Assembly (NCBI RefSeq): GCF_004366035.1
Contig: NZ_SOEE01000002.1
Location: forward strand, 682,001-746,000
Source of the DNA: Cytobacillus oceanisediminis
GTDB taxonomy: Bacteria > Bacillota > Bacilli > Bacillales > Cytobacillaceae
DNA length: 64,000 bases
Direction of reading: 5' to 3'
Positions 8,535 to 18,045 of the stretch are shown here, piece after piece. The first letter of the stretch is position 1, and each line of letters starts with the position of its first letter. A program made the position numbers and the translations under genes. The notes beneath the pieces were generated by a model, which was given only the letters and a program-made list of their open reading frames with translations, was not told the DNA's origin and searched no databases.

Positions 8535-10145
8535 TTAAGATTCGCCTTTATAAACAAAGTAATCAAAATCGGCAAATTGATTTTGGCCGGAAGTGTCCTG
8601 ACATTGCATGCCGACGAATGCACCTGTAAAAAACCCGCCGCCCTTTATGTAATCATCCGATAATTTATGGGATTGGAAAGGAACTGCAAGTTCTATCCAG
8701 TTCTCACCATCGAATGAATAAGAATAATTATACTCATGGTTATGGACATTTACACGAAGGTAAACATATTTCACGTCTGCCGGAATTTCAATTTCATTCC
8801 CTTTTAACGGCTGTGAGAATGTAAGATTATCGCATGACACCAATTCAAGGATTCGTCCTTTATCTTCATTCCAACTGACCTGGCATGACGTCCAGTTTTC
8901 AGTATTATAATAATTGACGAGTCCGGCAGATTGCTGGAAGGTTTTGGGTTCAAACGCCACCTTTGTTTCAGCAGTAAAGGAAAAATGCTGCCATCTCCTA
9001 GCTATGAAGGCCTGTGTAAATTTAGATGTTAAGCTTTCTTTCCCATATAATCGAATATGGCCTGGGTTTTCCTTCAATGATACAATATGGTCCCCAAGCG
9101 GAATCCTTAAATTCTGGAAATGCAGGTTTAGGGTTTCACTATCAAAATCGTCTTTTTCCGGAAAATCTCTTCCCCACTTTGCTTCCTTAATCTTTGGCCC
9201 TTCTATTTCAAGGGAAGGCTCGTTCCCGCAAGTCACATAAGGCCAGTCATCCTTCCATTCCAGCCTTTGTATGGCAGTCTCCCTTCCAAGAGGACAATAA
9301 CCGCGCGGGTCAAGTAAGGGATGTCCCTCTCTTGTTAAGGGGCGTCCTGTTAGATGGACAAGAAACCATTCATCTGTATGGGTTTGTACCATTGAGGCGT
9401 GTCCGGCCTTCTGCAGTGGGTTCCTCGGTGACCCAAAAGATGAAATGAGCGGATTTTCAGGGTGTACTTCATATGGCCCCCTAATATTCTTTGATCTCGC
9501 AATAGTGGCCTGATGATCATATTTAGTCCCGCCTTCAGCAGTCAGCAAATAATAATAACCATTGATTTTATACAAATGCGGAGCTTCTGTCAGTTTGATA
9601 TCGGTCCCCTTGAAAATGACCTCCGCTTTCCCTGTCAGCTTTTGCTTCTGTACATCATATTCCTGCAAAGCAATTCCGTAAAAATTGTGATGGCCGGCAC
9701 GGTGATCCCACACCATATTGACCAAATATTTTTTTCCGTCCTCATCATGAAACATAGAAGGGTCAAATCCTGAACTATTTAAATACACAGGATCAGACCA
9801 TTCCCCTTCAACGTTTTCACATACTGAAAGATAATTATGGCAATCCTTCCACTGGCCATCCACCACTTTTACATCCGTATAAATAAGCCAGAACTGGCCA
9901 TCATGATAGGATAAAGCAGGTGCCCAAACCCCGCCTGAATCCGGATTTCCTGTCATATTAAGCTGGCTTATCCGGTTTAATGGCCTTGCAGCCAGACGCC
10001 AATTTTTCAGATCCTTAGAATGATAGATTCCAACACCGGGAAACCACTCAAAAGTGGAAACAGCAATATAATAATCTTCTCCCACCCGGCAAATGCTCGG
10101 ATCAGGATTAAATCCTGTTAAAATCGGATTGCGTATGAGTGCCAT
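8535..10145 (-). CDS. xynB: GH43 beta-xylosidase (XynB type)
   Basis: 536 aa, the usual length for B. subtilis XynB, and closely similar over its whole length ([56 protein letters not shown]). The five-bladed propeller residues are in place: Asp15 (general base), Asp128 (pKa modulator, SSGFDPSMF) and Glu187 (general acid, LTEAPH). The C-terminal half is the beta-sandwich domain. No signal peptide is visible, so it probably cleaves imported xylo-oligosaccharides inside the cell. It ends an operon with a YesL-type protein and a sugar ABC importer. Confidence 0.95.
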   Translation of the reverse strand: MALIRNPILTGFNPDPSICRVGEDYYIAVSTFEWFPGVGIYHSKDLKNWRLAARPLNRISQLNMTGNPDSGGVWAPALSYHDGQFWLIYTDVKVVDGQWKDCHNYLSVCENVEGEWSDPVYLNSSGFDPSMFHDEDGKKYLVNMVWDHRAGHHNFYGIALQEYDVQKQKLTGKAEVIFKGTDIKLTEAPHLYKINGYYYLLTAEGGTKYDHQATIARSKNIRGPYEVHPENPLISSFGSPRNPLQKAGHASMVQTHTDEWFLVHLTGRPLTREGHPLLDPRGYCPLGRETAIQRLEWKDDWPYVTCGNEPSLEIEGPKIKEAKWGRDFPEKDDFDSETLNLHFQNLRIPLGDHIVSLKENPGHIRLYGKESLTSKFTQAFIARRWQHFSFTAETKVAFEPKTFQQSAGLVNYYNTENWTSCQVSWNEDKGRILELVSCDNLTFSQPLKGNEIEIPADVKYVYLRVNVHNHEYNYSYSFDGENWIELAVPFQSHKLSDDYIKGGGFFTGAFVGMQCQDTSGQNQFADFDYFVYKGES

Positions 10146-10166
10146 TTGACCACACCTTTCATTTTC

Positions 10167-10829
10167 TTAAATATGTCTGCTTAAGCCCGAATGCCTGAAC
10201 GGTTCTCGCTGCCGGTGCTTTTCCCTCGCTTCAATTTTCCTAAAACTGTACATTCCCCCGCACATCAGAATCCATGTAATGGAAACAGCGCTAAAGAAGG
10301 GAATAAATGCAGGACTGTACAACAGCATAATAATGATGGATCCGGCAGAGCCTGCTAAAATTAGGGTAAGATGCAGGTTCAGGATCCCAAGCAGACATGA
10401 ATTTTTTAGATATTCAGTTACTCTTAAATCGTAATGTACATAAACCGGAAAAAGATACATCAGAGTAATGAAATAGAGAGCAGATATAATCAGCAGCGGT
10501 ACGAAAAATAGCAGCTGCAGAACCCCTTCTAGGCCATTAACAAAATGTAAATCCAAAAGAATGAACCCCGCGCAGATGACAAGTATGAAACCAAGCAAAT
10601 TAGATTTAAAGAATTCCTTTTTATAGATTGATAGGAAAGTATCCCAAAGAGGCACTTCTGTATGTTTCATCTGCCACTTGCGGACGATAGTGAAGAGGGA
10701 TACGGTTGCCGGCATGAAGCCAAATACGATTAGCCCCGCCACCGTAAATAAAAACCAGAGCAAGTTAACATAAGCAAGCTTCATGATCCATTCACATATT
10801 GTAAATAGCTTGCCCAGCGTATTTTGCAT
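10167..10829 (-). CDS. YesL-type DUF624 membrane protein
   Basis: About 220 aa from the ATG at 10829, which has the RBS GGAGG eight bases away; an upstream GTG at 10838 is the alternative. Five to six hydrophobic segments and the opening LYxLxxWIMKLAYVNLLWFLFT pattern are those of the DUF624/YesL family found beside CUT1 sugar importers and YesM/YesN systems. Function is not established, and an accessory role in transport or sensing has been assumed from context. It sits between the importer and the xylosidase gene with short gaps. Confidence 0.85.
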   Translation of the reverse strand: MQNTLGKLFTICEWIMKLAYVNLLWFLFTVAGLIVFGFMPATVSLFTIVRKWQMKHTEVPLWDTFLSIYKKEFFKSNLLGFILVICAGFILLDLHFVNGLEGVLQLLFFVPLLIISALYFITLMYLFPVYVHYDLRVTEYLKNSCLLGILNLHLTLILAGSAGSIIIMLLYSPAFIPFFSAVSITWILMCGGMYSFRKIEAREKHRQREPFRHSGLSRHI

Positions 10830-10856
10830 GTTTGTCACCTCCTCTGCTTTGAATCA

Positions 10857-11756
10857 TTAGCCTTTAACCGAACCGGATGCTATCCCCTCAATGATGCGAT
10901 TGCTTAATATCAGAAAGGCGATTAATATTGGCAGGATGCTGATGACCAGTGTGGCACCGATAGCCCCCCAATCCGTAGTATACTGGCCAATGAAATTCTG
11001 GATCCCAACGGTGAGTGTTTTAAAGCTATCCGAACTGATAAATGTATTCACAAATACAAATTCATTCCAGTTGTAGATCATATTAATAATCGCAGCAGTT
11101 GCCATTACCGGCATCGTCATAGGCAGTGTTATTTTAAAGAAAATATGATGTATGGATGCGCCATCCATGACTGCTGCTTCCTCAACCTCCCGTGGCAAAG
11201 CTTCATAGAAGCCCAGCAAAATCATAATAGTGATTGGAAGGTTAAAAGCTGTGTAAGTTAGAATAATGGATAACGGATTATCAATCAGATTGATATTGGT
11301 AAAAGTGCTGAATAAAGGGATCAATGTTGAATGGACCGGTATCATTAAACCTACCATAAACAGTCCCAGCACCAGCCTGCTGCCTTTCCAATGCATTCGC
11401 GTAATGGCAAAAGTAACCATGCTGGCTAAAACAACAGTCAGAATGACGGCTGCAAGGGTGTACGTTACACTATTTATAAAATAGAGGCTAATGTTTCCTT
11501 CCGTCCAAACCTTTGCGTAATTTTCCCATTTAGGGTTTGCAGGCAATGAGAATGGAGACATATTGAAGACTTCCTGGCTGTTTTTCAAGGAAAAAAGAAA
11601 TAACCAGATAATCGGGAAAATCTGAAACACGGCGACCAGAACCAGGAACACATACATGATGCCATATGCTATACGGTTCATGATCGGTTTTGAGACAAGC
11701 TTTGTGTCCAGTCCATTTCCTATGCGTGGAGTGCCATCAGGTTTTACTGTTTCCAT
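10857..11756 (-). CDS. carbohydrate ABC transporter permease (MalG/CUT1 type)
   Basis: 299 aa with six predicted membrane segments and the EAA loop EEAAVMDGASIHHIFFKITLP, which docks the ATPase. The C-terminus ends SNRIIEGIASGSVKG, the classic end of MalG-type permeases. It pairs with the upstream MalF-type permease and the binding lipoprotein. No ATPase gene lies in the cluster, so it probably borrows a shared MsmX-type ATPase, as many Bacillus CUT1 importers do. Xylo-oligosaccharide specificity is inferred from the downstream GH43 enzyme. Confidence 0.92.
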   Translation of the reverse strand: METVKPDGTPRIGNGLDTKLVSKPIMNRIAYGIMYVFLVLVAVFQIFPIIWLFLFSLKNSQEVFNMSPFSLPANPKWENYAKVWTEGNISLYFINSVTYTLAAVILTVVLASMVTFAITRMHWKGSRLVLGLFMVGLMIPVHSTLIPLFSTFTNINLIDNPLSIILTYTAFNLPITIMILLGFYEALPREVEEAAVMDGASIHHIFFKITLPMTMPVMATAAIINMIYNWNEFVFVNTFISSDSFKTLTVGIQNFIGQYTTDWGAIGATLVISILPILIAFLILSNRIIEGIASGSVKG

Positions 11757-11774
11757 ACATTTTCCTCCCTTCCA

Positions 11775-12650
11775 TTAATAGATATCTTCATTAGCAGCTG
11801 TAAATCTGCGGATGATGTAGGTAACAACAAGACAAATGACCAGCAGAAAAAATCCGATGGCACTTGCATATCCAAAGTCAAAACCTTTAAATGCTTTTTG
11901 ATACATATACGACGCCATTACTTCGCTCGCTCCATTCGGACCGCCCCCGGTCATGACATAAATCAGGTCAAAGTATTTCAGCGAGCCTACGACTGCAAGA
12001 ACAATTGTTACTTTAATTACATTCATTATCAAAGGAAGCTTTATTTTTAGGGCAATCTGCCATGGAGAAGCCCCATCAATTCTAGCTGCTTCAACAAGTG
12101 ATTCGGGAATATTTTTTAATGCTGCATAATAAATGAGAATGTAAAAACCTGCGTATTGCCATATAATTGGTATAATGATGGCATAAAGTGCGAGATTGGC
12201 ATCCGCAAGCCATGCAGGCGGATCTTCAATGCCGCTAGCCATTAACACTGTGTTCAGCATGCCATTTGAAGGGTGGTATATTTTCATCCAAAGCTGTGCA
12301 ATTGCGACTGATGCCAGCAGCATGGGGATCAGGTATATCTTCCTTAATAAATCTGCACCTTTGATTTTACCGGCGAGGATAATGGAAATGAACAAGTAAC
12401 CGATTAGACTTATTGCTGAAAACAGGGCCAGCAAAAAGGAATGCAATGCACTTCTCCAAAAGAGTGCATCTTTCATCAGTACCTTGTAATTCTTTAAGCC
12501 GATGAAATCCATTTCTCCAATGCCATTCCATTTCATTAAACCATAGTAGCCTGTCTGCACAATCGGTATATAGATCAGCGCAAGGACGAGGAAAAGGGCA
12601 GGTGTGATGTACAGTGCAAGGACTTTTTTATTGGAAAGCACTTTATTCAT
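11775..12650 (-). CDS. carbohydrate ABC transporter permease (MalF/CUT1 type)
   Basis: 291 aa with six membrane segments and the EAA motif VEAARIDGASPWQIALKIKLPLI. It is the first permease of the heterodimer, located directly after the substrate-binding lipoprotein gene and 18 bases before the MalG-type gene. The ATG has a GGAAGGAGC RBS. No ATP-binding subunit is present nearby. Confidence 0.92.
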   Translation of the reverse strand: MNKVLSNKKVLALYITPALFLVLALIYIPIVQTGYYGLMKWNGIGEMDFIGLKNYKVLMKDALFWRSALHSFLLALFSAISLIGYLFISIILAGKIKGADLLRKIYLIPMLLASVAIAQLWMKIYHPSNGMLNTVLMASGIEDPPAWLADANLALYAIIIPIIWQYAGFYILIYYAALKNIPESLVEAARIDGASPWQIALKIKLPLIMNVIKVTIVLAVVGSLKYFDLIYVMTGGGPNGASEVMASYMYQKAFKGFDFGYASAIGFFLLVICLVVTYIIRRFTAANEDIY

Positions 12651-12726
12651 TTCATTTCAGCTCCTTCCTGTTAGAATTGGAAAGGATATACCCCGCCAGC
12701 AGATATATCCTTTTCCGGGAATGCTG

Positions 12727-14040
12727 TTAATTCCCTTCCTCAGCCTTAAGAGCCTCTTCATGCTGTTTGGCATAATCAGCTGGTTTTACTTCATTGCCGA
12801 ACAGTGATTGTATAAGGTTTAAATGTGTTTCTGCAACCGAAGCACTCATTTGGACATCAGCAAATAAGGTTAAGCTGCTGGCTTTATTTAACTCGTTTAA
12901 GACATCAATATACAAGTCTGGAAGATCCACTTTACCGGTATCAACCTTCGTGGCAGGAATTACACCCGCTTTTTCTACAGATTGCTCTCCCCACTTTTCA
13001 ACAAAAAACTTTACAAATTCTTTTGATTCATCTTTAACCTTTGAATTCTCAGCAACGAATAACCCTACTCCCGGACCGCCCACCCAGCTGTCGATATTTC
13101 CTTTGCCGCCGTCAACGGTCGGGAATTTAAAGAACCCAACGCTATCCCTAAAATCCTGCGGGATTTCTTCATTCGTCGTAAAATTAGGGAGCTCCCAGGT
13201 TCCCATAAGATACATTGCCGCATTTCCGTTCAGGAACTCAGCCTTTCCTTCATCATTTGAAAGTCCATTATAGCCTTTATTAAATGCGTTCTCTTTAACA
13301 AGGTTTTGAATTTCTTCAGCAGCTGATACCAGTGCCGGATCTTCGAACGAACCGGAGCGGTCAATGGCTTTATTAAGAACTTCAGCCCCGCCAATTCGGT
13401 CTGCCAGGTACATGTACCACAAGGATCCTGTCCAGCGGTCTTTATTTCCAAGTGCAATCGGAGCAACACCGTTGTCTGTCAATGTCTTAACAGCATTTTC
13501 AAACTCGCTGTAAGTTTGTGGTACATCAAGATTATATTTCTCAAAAATTTCTTTATTGTAGTAAATAGGTGCAATGTTCAGCTCAAGAGGCAGACCATAG
13601 CTTTTTCCATCGAGAGCGTAGGCTTCCGTAGTCCCGCTGACAAAAGACTCCTTCAAACCATCATTTAATACATCATCCAGCTCGGCAAATAGACTGCCCT
13701 TCACAAATGGAGTCATATATCCCGCTGCCCAGGTAAACCCTACATCCGGCAATTCATTAGAAGATGAAAGAACCTTGATTTTATTTTTGTACTGTTCATT
13801 TTCCAGAACTTCGACTTCAATTTTCACATCTTCATGCTCGGCTTCATATTGTTCAATAATATCTGTAACAATCTGATTTTGCTGCTTGGAACTTCCTGCC
13901 GGCCATAAATGCATGAATTTAATGGTTTTTTTAGAACCGTTTTCACCACTGGCCGTATCCGTATTTCCGCTGCATCCTGCTAGCGCTGCTGCCAGGATCA
14001 TCACTGCAATAAGTAAAAATGAATGCGCTTTCTTAGGCAT
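12727..14040 (-). CDS. extracellular sugar-binding lipoprotein of the ABC importer
   Basis: About 437 aa from the ATG at 14040 (RBS GGGGG seven bases upstream); a TTG at 14046 is less well placed. The lipoprotein signal ends in LAGC with the lipidated Cys near residue 25. The mature part is a family-1 solute-binding protein (FMHLWPAGSSKQQNQIV, GLPLELNIAPIYYNKEIFEKY, YLMGTWELPNF, WVGGPGVGLF). It binds an oligosaccharide outside the membrane and delivers it to the two permeases encoded next. It is the first gene after the regulators' terminator, so it is likely the operon promoter target of the YesN-type activator. Confidence 0.92.
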   Translation of the reverse strand: MPKKAHSFLLIAVMILAAALAGCSGNTDTASGENGSKKTIKFMHLWPAGSSKQQNQIVTDIIEQYEAEHEDVKIEVEVLENEQYKNKIKVLSSSNELPDVGFTWAAGYMTPFVKGSLFAELDDVLNDGLKESFVSGTTEAYALDGKSYGLPLELNIAPIYYNKEIFEKYNLDVPQTYSEFENAVKTLTDNGVAPIALGNKDRWTGSLWYMYLADRIGGAEVLNKAIDRSGSFEDPALVSAAEEIQNLVKENAFNKGYNGLSNDEGKAEFLNGNAAMYLMGTWELPNFTTNEEIPQDFRDSVGFFKFPTVDGGKGNIDSWVGGPGVGLFVAENSKVKDESKEFVKFFVEKWGEQSVEKAGVIPATKVDTGKVDLPDLYIDVLNELNKASSLTLFADVQMSASVAETHLNLIQSLFGNEVKPADYAKQHEEALKAEEGN

Positions 14041-14092
14041 TTCCAAACCCCCTATTTCTTAATTATTCTAACAATTCTAATGATAACACCAC

Positions 14093-14120
14093 TAAAAAAT
14101 CGCGGTAAGGTAACCGCGAT
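14093..14120 (-). terminator. terminator between two-component system and importer
   Basis: Minus-strand stem ATCGCGGT / ACCGCGAT with a TACCTT loop followed by TTTTTT. It separates the regulator pair from the binding-protein gene, so the importer operon needs its own promoter in the roughly 50-base gap downstream. Confidence 0.85.
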
Positions 14121-14140
14121 TGGGAAAAATTCCACTATTT

Positions 14141-14932
14141 TTAGATTGGAGTTTCATCAAGTTCGGTCAGCTTCCGGTATTTGCTTGGGGTCACACCTTC
14201 CGAGTCTTTAAAAAGCTTAATAAAGTACTTGGCTGTTTGATAACCGGCCTGCCGGGCCACTTCATCTATTGGCAAATCCGTGGTTATGAGCAGCTTTTTC
14301 GCCAATTGCAGCCTTTTTCTTGTCAAATATTCACTAAATGTAATGCTGGTCCGCTCTTTAAACATCGCACTAAAATAACTGGCATTCAGATGCACTGCAT
14401 CAGCGACTTCCTTGAGAGAAATCTGTTCCGGAATGTTTTTGTTCACATAAGCAATAGCTTGTTTGACAGATGAATTTACATACTCTTTTTTTGCTTCCAG
14501 CTCTAACAGGCCCTGATCTGCAACTTTCTCCAAATAATCTGCCCTGATCATATGTTCTTCCGTATCAAGGGCCTCTTCAATAGCCTTTATAAGACTTTCC
14601 TTCCGCAGTGGTTTGACCAGATAGTTGAGAACACCGAGCCGGATGGCTTCCTGGGCATATTCAAAATCAGGATAGCCTGAAACAATCATGACAGCCGGCT
14701 TGTATCCTTGGTTTCTAATGTTTTTCAGCAGTGCCAATCCAGTCATTTCTGGCATGCATATATCTGTAATAAGCAGGTTCACTCTGGTTCTCTTGAATAA
14801 CTCTAAAGCTTCATGTCCATCAGCTGCGCTTAGAATCTCAAATCTCCCTGCTGACCATCCTTCCAGTGTCTTTTTCAGCCCCTGTCTTGTGGTTTCTTCA
14901 TCATCCACTATTAAGATTATCTTTGTATTCAC
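14141..14932 (-). CDS. response regulator with AraC-type DNA-binding domain (YesN type)
   Basis: 263 aa: receiver domain (residues 5-120) with acidic pair VDDEE, phospho-acceptor Asp57 (LLITDICMPEMTG) and Lys in VKPLRK, then a C-terminal AraC domain with two helix-turn-helix units (AVHLNASYFSAMFKERT and VARQAGYQTAKYFIKLFKDSEGVTP). It starts at a GTG with a very strong RBS (GGGGGAGGG), inside the 3' end of the sensor gene; the two overlap by 32 bases. It probably activates the adjacent sugar importer and xylosidase operon. Confidence 0.92.
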   Translation of the reverse strand: MNTKIILIVDDEETTRQGLKKTLEGWSAGRFEILSAADGHEALELFKRTRVNLLITDICMPEMTGLALLKNIRNQGYKPAVMIVSGYPDFEYAQEAIRLGVLNYLVKPLRKESLIKAIEEALDTEEHMIRADYLEKVADQGLLELEAKKEYVNSSVKQAIAYVNKNIPEQISLKEVADAVHLNASYFSAMFKERTSITFSEYLTRKRLQLAKKLLITTDLPIDEVARQAGYQTAKYFIKLFKDSEGVTPSKYRKLTELDETPI

Positions 14933-16685
14933 CTTTAATTCCCTCCCCCGCAGGTATTACGAACACAACTTTAGTGCCTGAACCCAACTCACTTTCCAGA
15001 TGAAGACCGCCAAGGGAATAGGCATCATAATAAAGGCTGAGCCTTTTGTTAACGTTTGTCAGCGCCATCCCAATCCCTTTAAATGAAGAAACATTCTCTT
15101 TTTTTATCTCCTCGTTTAACTGATGGAGCTCCTTATGATCAATACCTGGCCCGTTATCCTGCACCGTGATTTTGATCGAGTCCCCACCGGCTGATTCTTC
15201 TAATTGGATAAGAACAGTTCCTTGTATTCTCTTATTTTCAATTCCATGCTGTATAGCATTTTCAACTAATGGCTGTATAATCAGTTTTGGTATTTTCACA
15301 CCAAGGAGCTTGGGTGGTGCAGCAATTTTCCATAACAGTCTTTCGCCAAGCCGCATTTTCATTAGGCCCATATACCGTTCAATATGATCAAGTTCATCAT
15401 GTATGGTAACCCATTCAGAGGAGCTTCGATTCCCGATTGTATATCGGAAAAGTTCAGACATTGAAATGACAATCTCAGCCAATTCCTCTTCCTCTTTCTC
15501 CTCCAGGGACCAGTACAGTGCATTTAGAGTGTTGTAAAGAAAATGCGGATCAATTTGGGCCTGCAGGGCCTTCAGTTCAGTTCGTGACCGGAGCAATTCT
15601 TTTTCATATACAACTTGGATTAAGTGGTTGGTCCTTTCAACCATTTTATTGTAGGTGTTATTTAATTCAATAAATTCAAGTGAGGAATTACTCTCAGGAT
15701 TCAGTTTTAATTCATCCATTTTGGCATTTTTCATCGTATTAGTCAGTTTCTTAATCGGTCTGGTGATCATGGTAGAGAGCACTATGGACGAAATGACAAA
15801 TAAAAAGAAACCAAGGGAAACAGCTAAAACTATTACAGCACGAACTTTCGAAACGCCCTGCAGCAGAAAACTCATCGGCTTCAGGATGACAAAAGTCCAG
15901 CCTGTCAGAGCTGACTTTTCGGTAACAGCCATATATTCCTGACCATGGATCATAATCGATTTTTCCTCTTGCTGGATAATGCTTTTTATGTCAATTCCGT
16001 AATCATAAGTAATGGGCGTTAAGTCGCGATCGAGAAGCATCATATAATCATTTTGTCCGTTTTCTTGATTATTGCCCTGAACCTGAAAATAACTGTTGGA
16101 AATACGGACGACAAGATAACCGCCATTCGTGAACCAGCGATCCATCAGACTGACTCTCCGTATGGCAGCAGAATAGCTGCTGTTCCCATGATCCTTCCCT
16201 GTCCAAACAAGCTTACCCTTTTCCTTGTCAGCGGCTTTTACCCACTTTGAATCGACAACTTTAAAAATATTTTTCCCATCGAATGGAAAAATCCTTTTGC
16301 CTTCTGTATTATACAGTTCAATTGAAGATATTCCATCTGAGTATGCATATGTATTATTGATGATTTTTATCAGGGATTCCAATTTTCCATAATTCATGTT
16401 TTCCCCTTCAAGCATCTTTAGCAGCATTTGCTGAACAGTACTATTGGTCATGAGCTGATTAGTCAGAGTATCAATTTGTTTATAAAGTGTTTCCATTCTT
16501 CCGTTGGCTTCTGCAGCGGTTTGCTGAATCTGGCGTTCTGCATTTTGCCTGAAAAAGCCGCCTAATTGGTCGTAAACAACGAGTGAAACAAATGCCAGGA
16601 CAAAAAGCATGACGCTTAAAAACACTGCTAAAATCTGGTTCCGCAGTGTATTGAATTTTCTTAAAGAAGAAAGAAAGCTCTCCAT
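14901..16685 (-). CDS. sensor histidine kinase (YesM/LytS-type)
   Basis: About 594 aa from the ATG at 16685 (RBS AGGTGA); the GTG at 16694 is the alternative. N-terminal membrane segment (18-38), large extracellular sensor region (about 40-280), second membrane segment (282-303), HAMP linker, and a HisKA-like dimer region with His381 in LQAQIDPHFLYNTLNAL. A HATPase follows (PLVENAIQHGIENK, DNGPGID, KGIGMALTNVNKRL). It is the partner of the AraC-type response regulator. It likely senses a sugar directly or through the binding lipoprotein. Confidence 0.93.
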   Translation of the reverse strand: MESFLSSLRKFNTLRNQILAVFLSVMLFVLAFVSLVVYDQLGGFFRQNAERQIQQTAAEANGRMETLYKQIDTLTNQLMTNSTVQQMLLKMLEGENMNYGKLESLIKIINNTYAYSDGISSIELYNTEGKRIFPFDGKNIFKVVDSKWVKAADKEKGKLVWTGKDHGNSSYSAAIRRVSLMDRWFTNGGYLVVRISNSYFQVQGNNQENGQNDYMMLLDRDLTPITYDYGIDIKSIIQQEEKSIMIHGQEYMAVTEKSALTGWTFVILKPMSFLLQGVSKVRAVIVLAVSLGFFLFVISSIVLSTMITRPIKKLTNTMKNAKMDELKLNPESNSSLEFIELNNTYNKMVERTNHLIQVVYEKELLRSRTELKALQAQIDPHFLYNTLNALYWSLEEKEEEELAEIVISMSELFRYTIGNRSSSEWVTIHDELDHIERYMGLMKMRLGERLLWKIAAPPKLLGVKIPKLIIQPLVENAIQHGIENKRIQGTVLIQLEESAGGDSIKITVQDNGPGIDHKELHQLNEEIKKENVSSFKGIGMALTNVNKRLSLYYDAYSLGGLHLESELGSGTKVVFVIPAGEGIKGEYKDNLNSG

Positions 16686-16847
16686 ATGAATCACCTATTC
16701 TCAGGTTATCTAATATATTTATTTAAATATAGCAGATTTAAAGATGGATAACATGAAAACCCTTACATTATTTTATTTGGGCTTTCACCCTCCTTTATCC
16801 TTTTTGAAAGCATACGGCATTTTATTTATGGAGCATAAATAGAAAAA

Positions 16848-16866
16848 CTGCTCAATACCTGAGCAG
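16848..16866 (-). terminator. terminator of the RidA operon
   Basis: Stem CTGCTCA / TGAGCAG with loop GGTAT followed by TTTTT on the minus strand, 15 bases after the ridA stop. The sequence is the same as the terminator at 8497-8523. Confidence 0.8.
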
Positions 16867-16880
16867 CCCTTGTTTGAAAG

Positions 16881-17354
16881 TTATTCTATTTCAACGATCA
16901 TTTCAATTTCTACAGGGGCTCCGCCTGGAAGGGAGGCAAGCCCCACAGCTTTACGGGCATGTCCATTTTCCTTGCCGAAAATGTCATGAAGCAAATCTGA
17001 TGCAGCGTTAATGACTATAGGATGATTTTTAAAGCTGCTTGTTGAGGCAACGTATCCATCCATTTTGATGATTCTTTTTACTTTATTTAAATCTCCAATG
17101 ATCTCTTTAAGGGCTGCCAGCAAATTCAGCGTACAAATTCTTGCTGCATCCTTTGCTTCCTCGATAGAGATATCTTCCCCGACAATACCTGCATATTTTT
17201 GTGCACCATTTACCCTTGGTGTTTGTCCGGATAAAAAGACTGTATTGCCTGAGATAACACCCGGTTCGAAAGGCATTCGGATATCAGCCAATACTGGGAG
17301 CTGGATATTCAGCTCTTCCAGTCTTTCTTCAATCCCCTTTTTTATCCCTTTCAT
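16881..17354 (-). CDS. RidA/YjgF/UK114 family protein
   Basis: 157 aa. RidA-type proteins hydrolyse reactive enamine/imine intermediates to keto acids and ammonia. VFLSGQTPRVNGAQKYAGIVGEDISIEEAKDAARICTLNLLAALKEIIGDL and the C-terminal ARKAVGLASLPGGAPVEIEMIVE are family hallmarks, with the Arg of the active site in HARKAVG. It is the longer YjgF subtype seen beside amino-acid and amine catabolic genes. Its RBS (AGGAGG) lies in the last codons of the small gene just upstream, so the two are co-translated. Proximity to the oxidase/aspartate-dehydrogenase locus suggests imine clearance, but no operator of that locus is seen before this unit. Confidence 0.9.
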   Translation of the reverse strand: MKGIKKGIEERLEELNIQLPVLADIRMPFEPGVISGNTVFLSGQTPRVNGAQKYAGIVGEDISIEEAKDAARICTLNLLAALKEIIGDLNKVKRIIKMDGYVASTSSFKNHPIVINAASDLLHDIFGKENGHARKAVGLASLPGGAPVEIEMIVEIE

Positions 17355-17356
17355 CG

Positions 17357-17554
17357 CTATGCCTCCTGGGAAACACTTTGTTTTAATGAAGAATATAGTT
17401 GTTTAGTGAATTTAAATGAGCGGTGAGTATAATAGACTTTGGCGAAAGCATGATTTTCACAAAGTGAGCATTTGATTTCATATGGAGCTTTTCGAATATG
17501 AGGAGTTTTTAATATTTGCATGGCTTCTTTTAAATGTGTGCTGCAAACCCACAT
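17357..17554 (-). CDS. small CxxH/CxxC protein (BA_5709-like family)
   Basis: 65 aa with VCSTH near the N-terminus and KCSLCENH in the middle, a C-x2-H plus C-x2-C pattern able to bind one zinc ion. This resembles the small CxxH/CxxC family of Bacillus, whose function is unknown. A good RBS (AAGGTGA) precedes ATG, and the stop lies two bases before the ridA start, so it is a real gene in a two-gene operon. The tail is basic and Ser/Lys-rich. The family name is from memory of the motif arrangement. Confidence 0.7.
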   Translation of the reverse strand: MWVCSTHLKEAMQILKTPHIRKAPYEIKCSLCENHAFAKVYYTHRSFKFTKQLYSSLKQSVSQEA

Positions 17555-17597
17555 AATGTCACCTTCTTCTATTTTATTGGGATTTTATATACTATTA

Positions 17598-17643
17598 CAT
17601 TCTGTAATGGGCAAATGCTGTTGGTTTCATCCATTACAGAATG
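17598..17643. repeat. 13-bp perfect inverted repeat
   Basis: CATTCTGTAATGG at 17598-17610 and its exact complement CCATTACAGAATG at 17631-17643, separated by 20 bases, in the gap after the ferredoxin stop codon. It could be a hairpin that ends or stabilises the ferredoxin mRNA, though no T-run follows, or a protein-binding site. Confidence 0.6.
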
Positions 17644-17657
17644 CAGTATTCGTAATC

Positions 17658-18008
17658 TCATTTTCCTGTTGTAACGGTTTGCTTTAATTTATCCGGCTTT
17701 CTCTTTTTTACCTGATCCGTAACTTCATCGTCCCATGAAATGGTGATATCCCCGTCTGTAACAAATGTCTGGCAGCCTAAACGATACCCTTTCTCCAGCC
17801 AATCTTCTCCCAGCTTCCTTCTTTCCTGGATTTTTACGTTGTCCAGGTATTCTGCTCCTTCTTCGGTTTTAAAAACACAAGTGCCGCAAATTCCACCGCC
17901 GCAGCGATTTGGCAGATCTCCATCATAGCGGAGCGACATTCTTAATATATTAGAATCCTCAGGCACTTCCAGAGTTTTGTTGCTGTTGACAAAATGGATG
18001 TTTGGCAT
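17658..18008 (-). CDS. [2Fe-2S] plant-type ferredoxin, copy 1
   Basis: 116 aa with the plant-type cluster ligands Cys36, Cys41, Cys44 (NRCGGGICGTCVF) and Cys79 (RLGCQT). A long Lys-rich C-terminus follows. The fold and lengths match small electron-transfer ferredoxins that feed oxygenases. It has a strong RBS (GGGAGG) and is monocistronic. The operator 18046-18062 lies about 40 bases before its start, placing it in the regulon of the diiron oxidase locus. Likely an electron donor to that oxidase, by inference. Confidence 0.9.
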   Translation of the reverse strand: MPNIHFVNSNKTLEVPEDSNILRMSLRYDGDLPNRCGGGICGTCVFKTEEGAEYLDNVKIQERRKLGEDWLEKGYRLGCQTFVTDGDITISWDDEVTDQVKKRKPDKLKQTVTTGK

Positions 18009-18045
18009 GATTGAATTCCTCCCTGTGAGTTCGTTTCTTGGTTCT

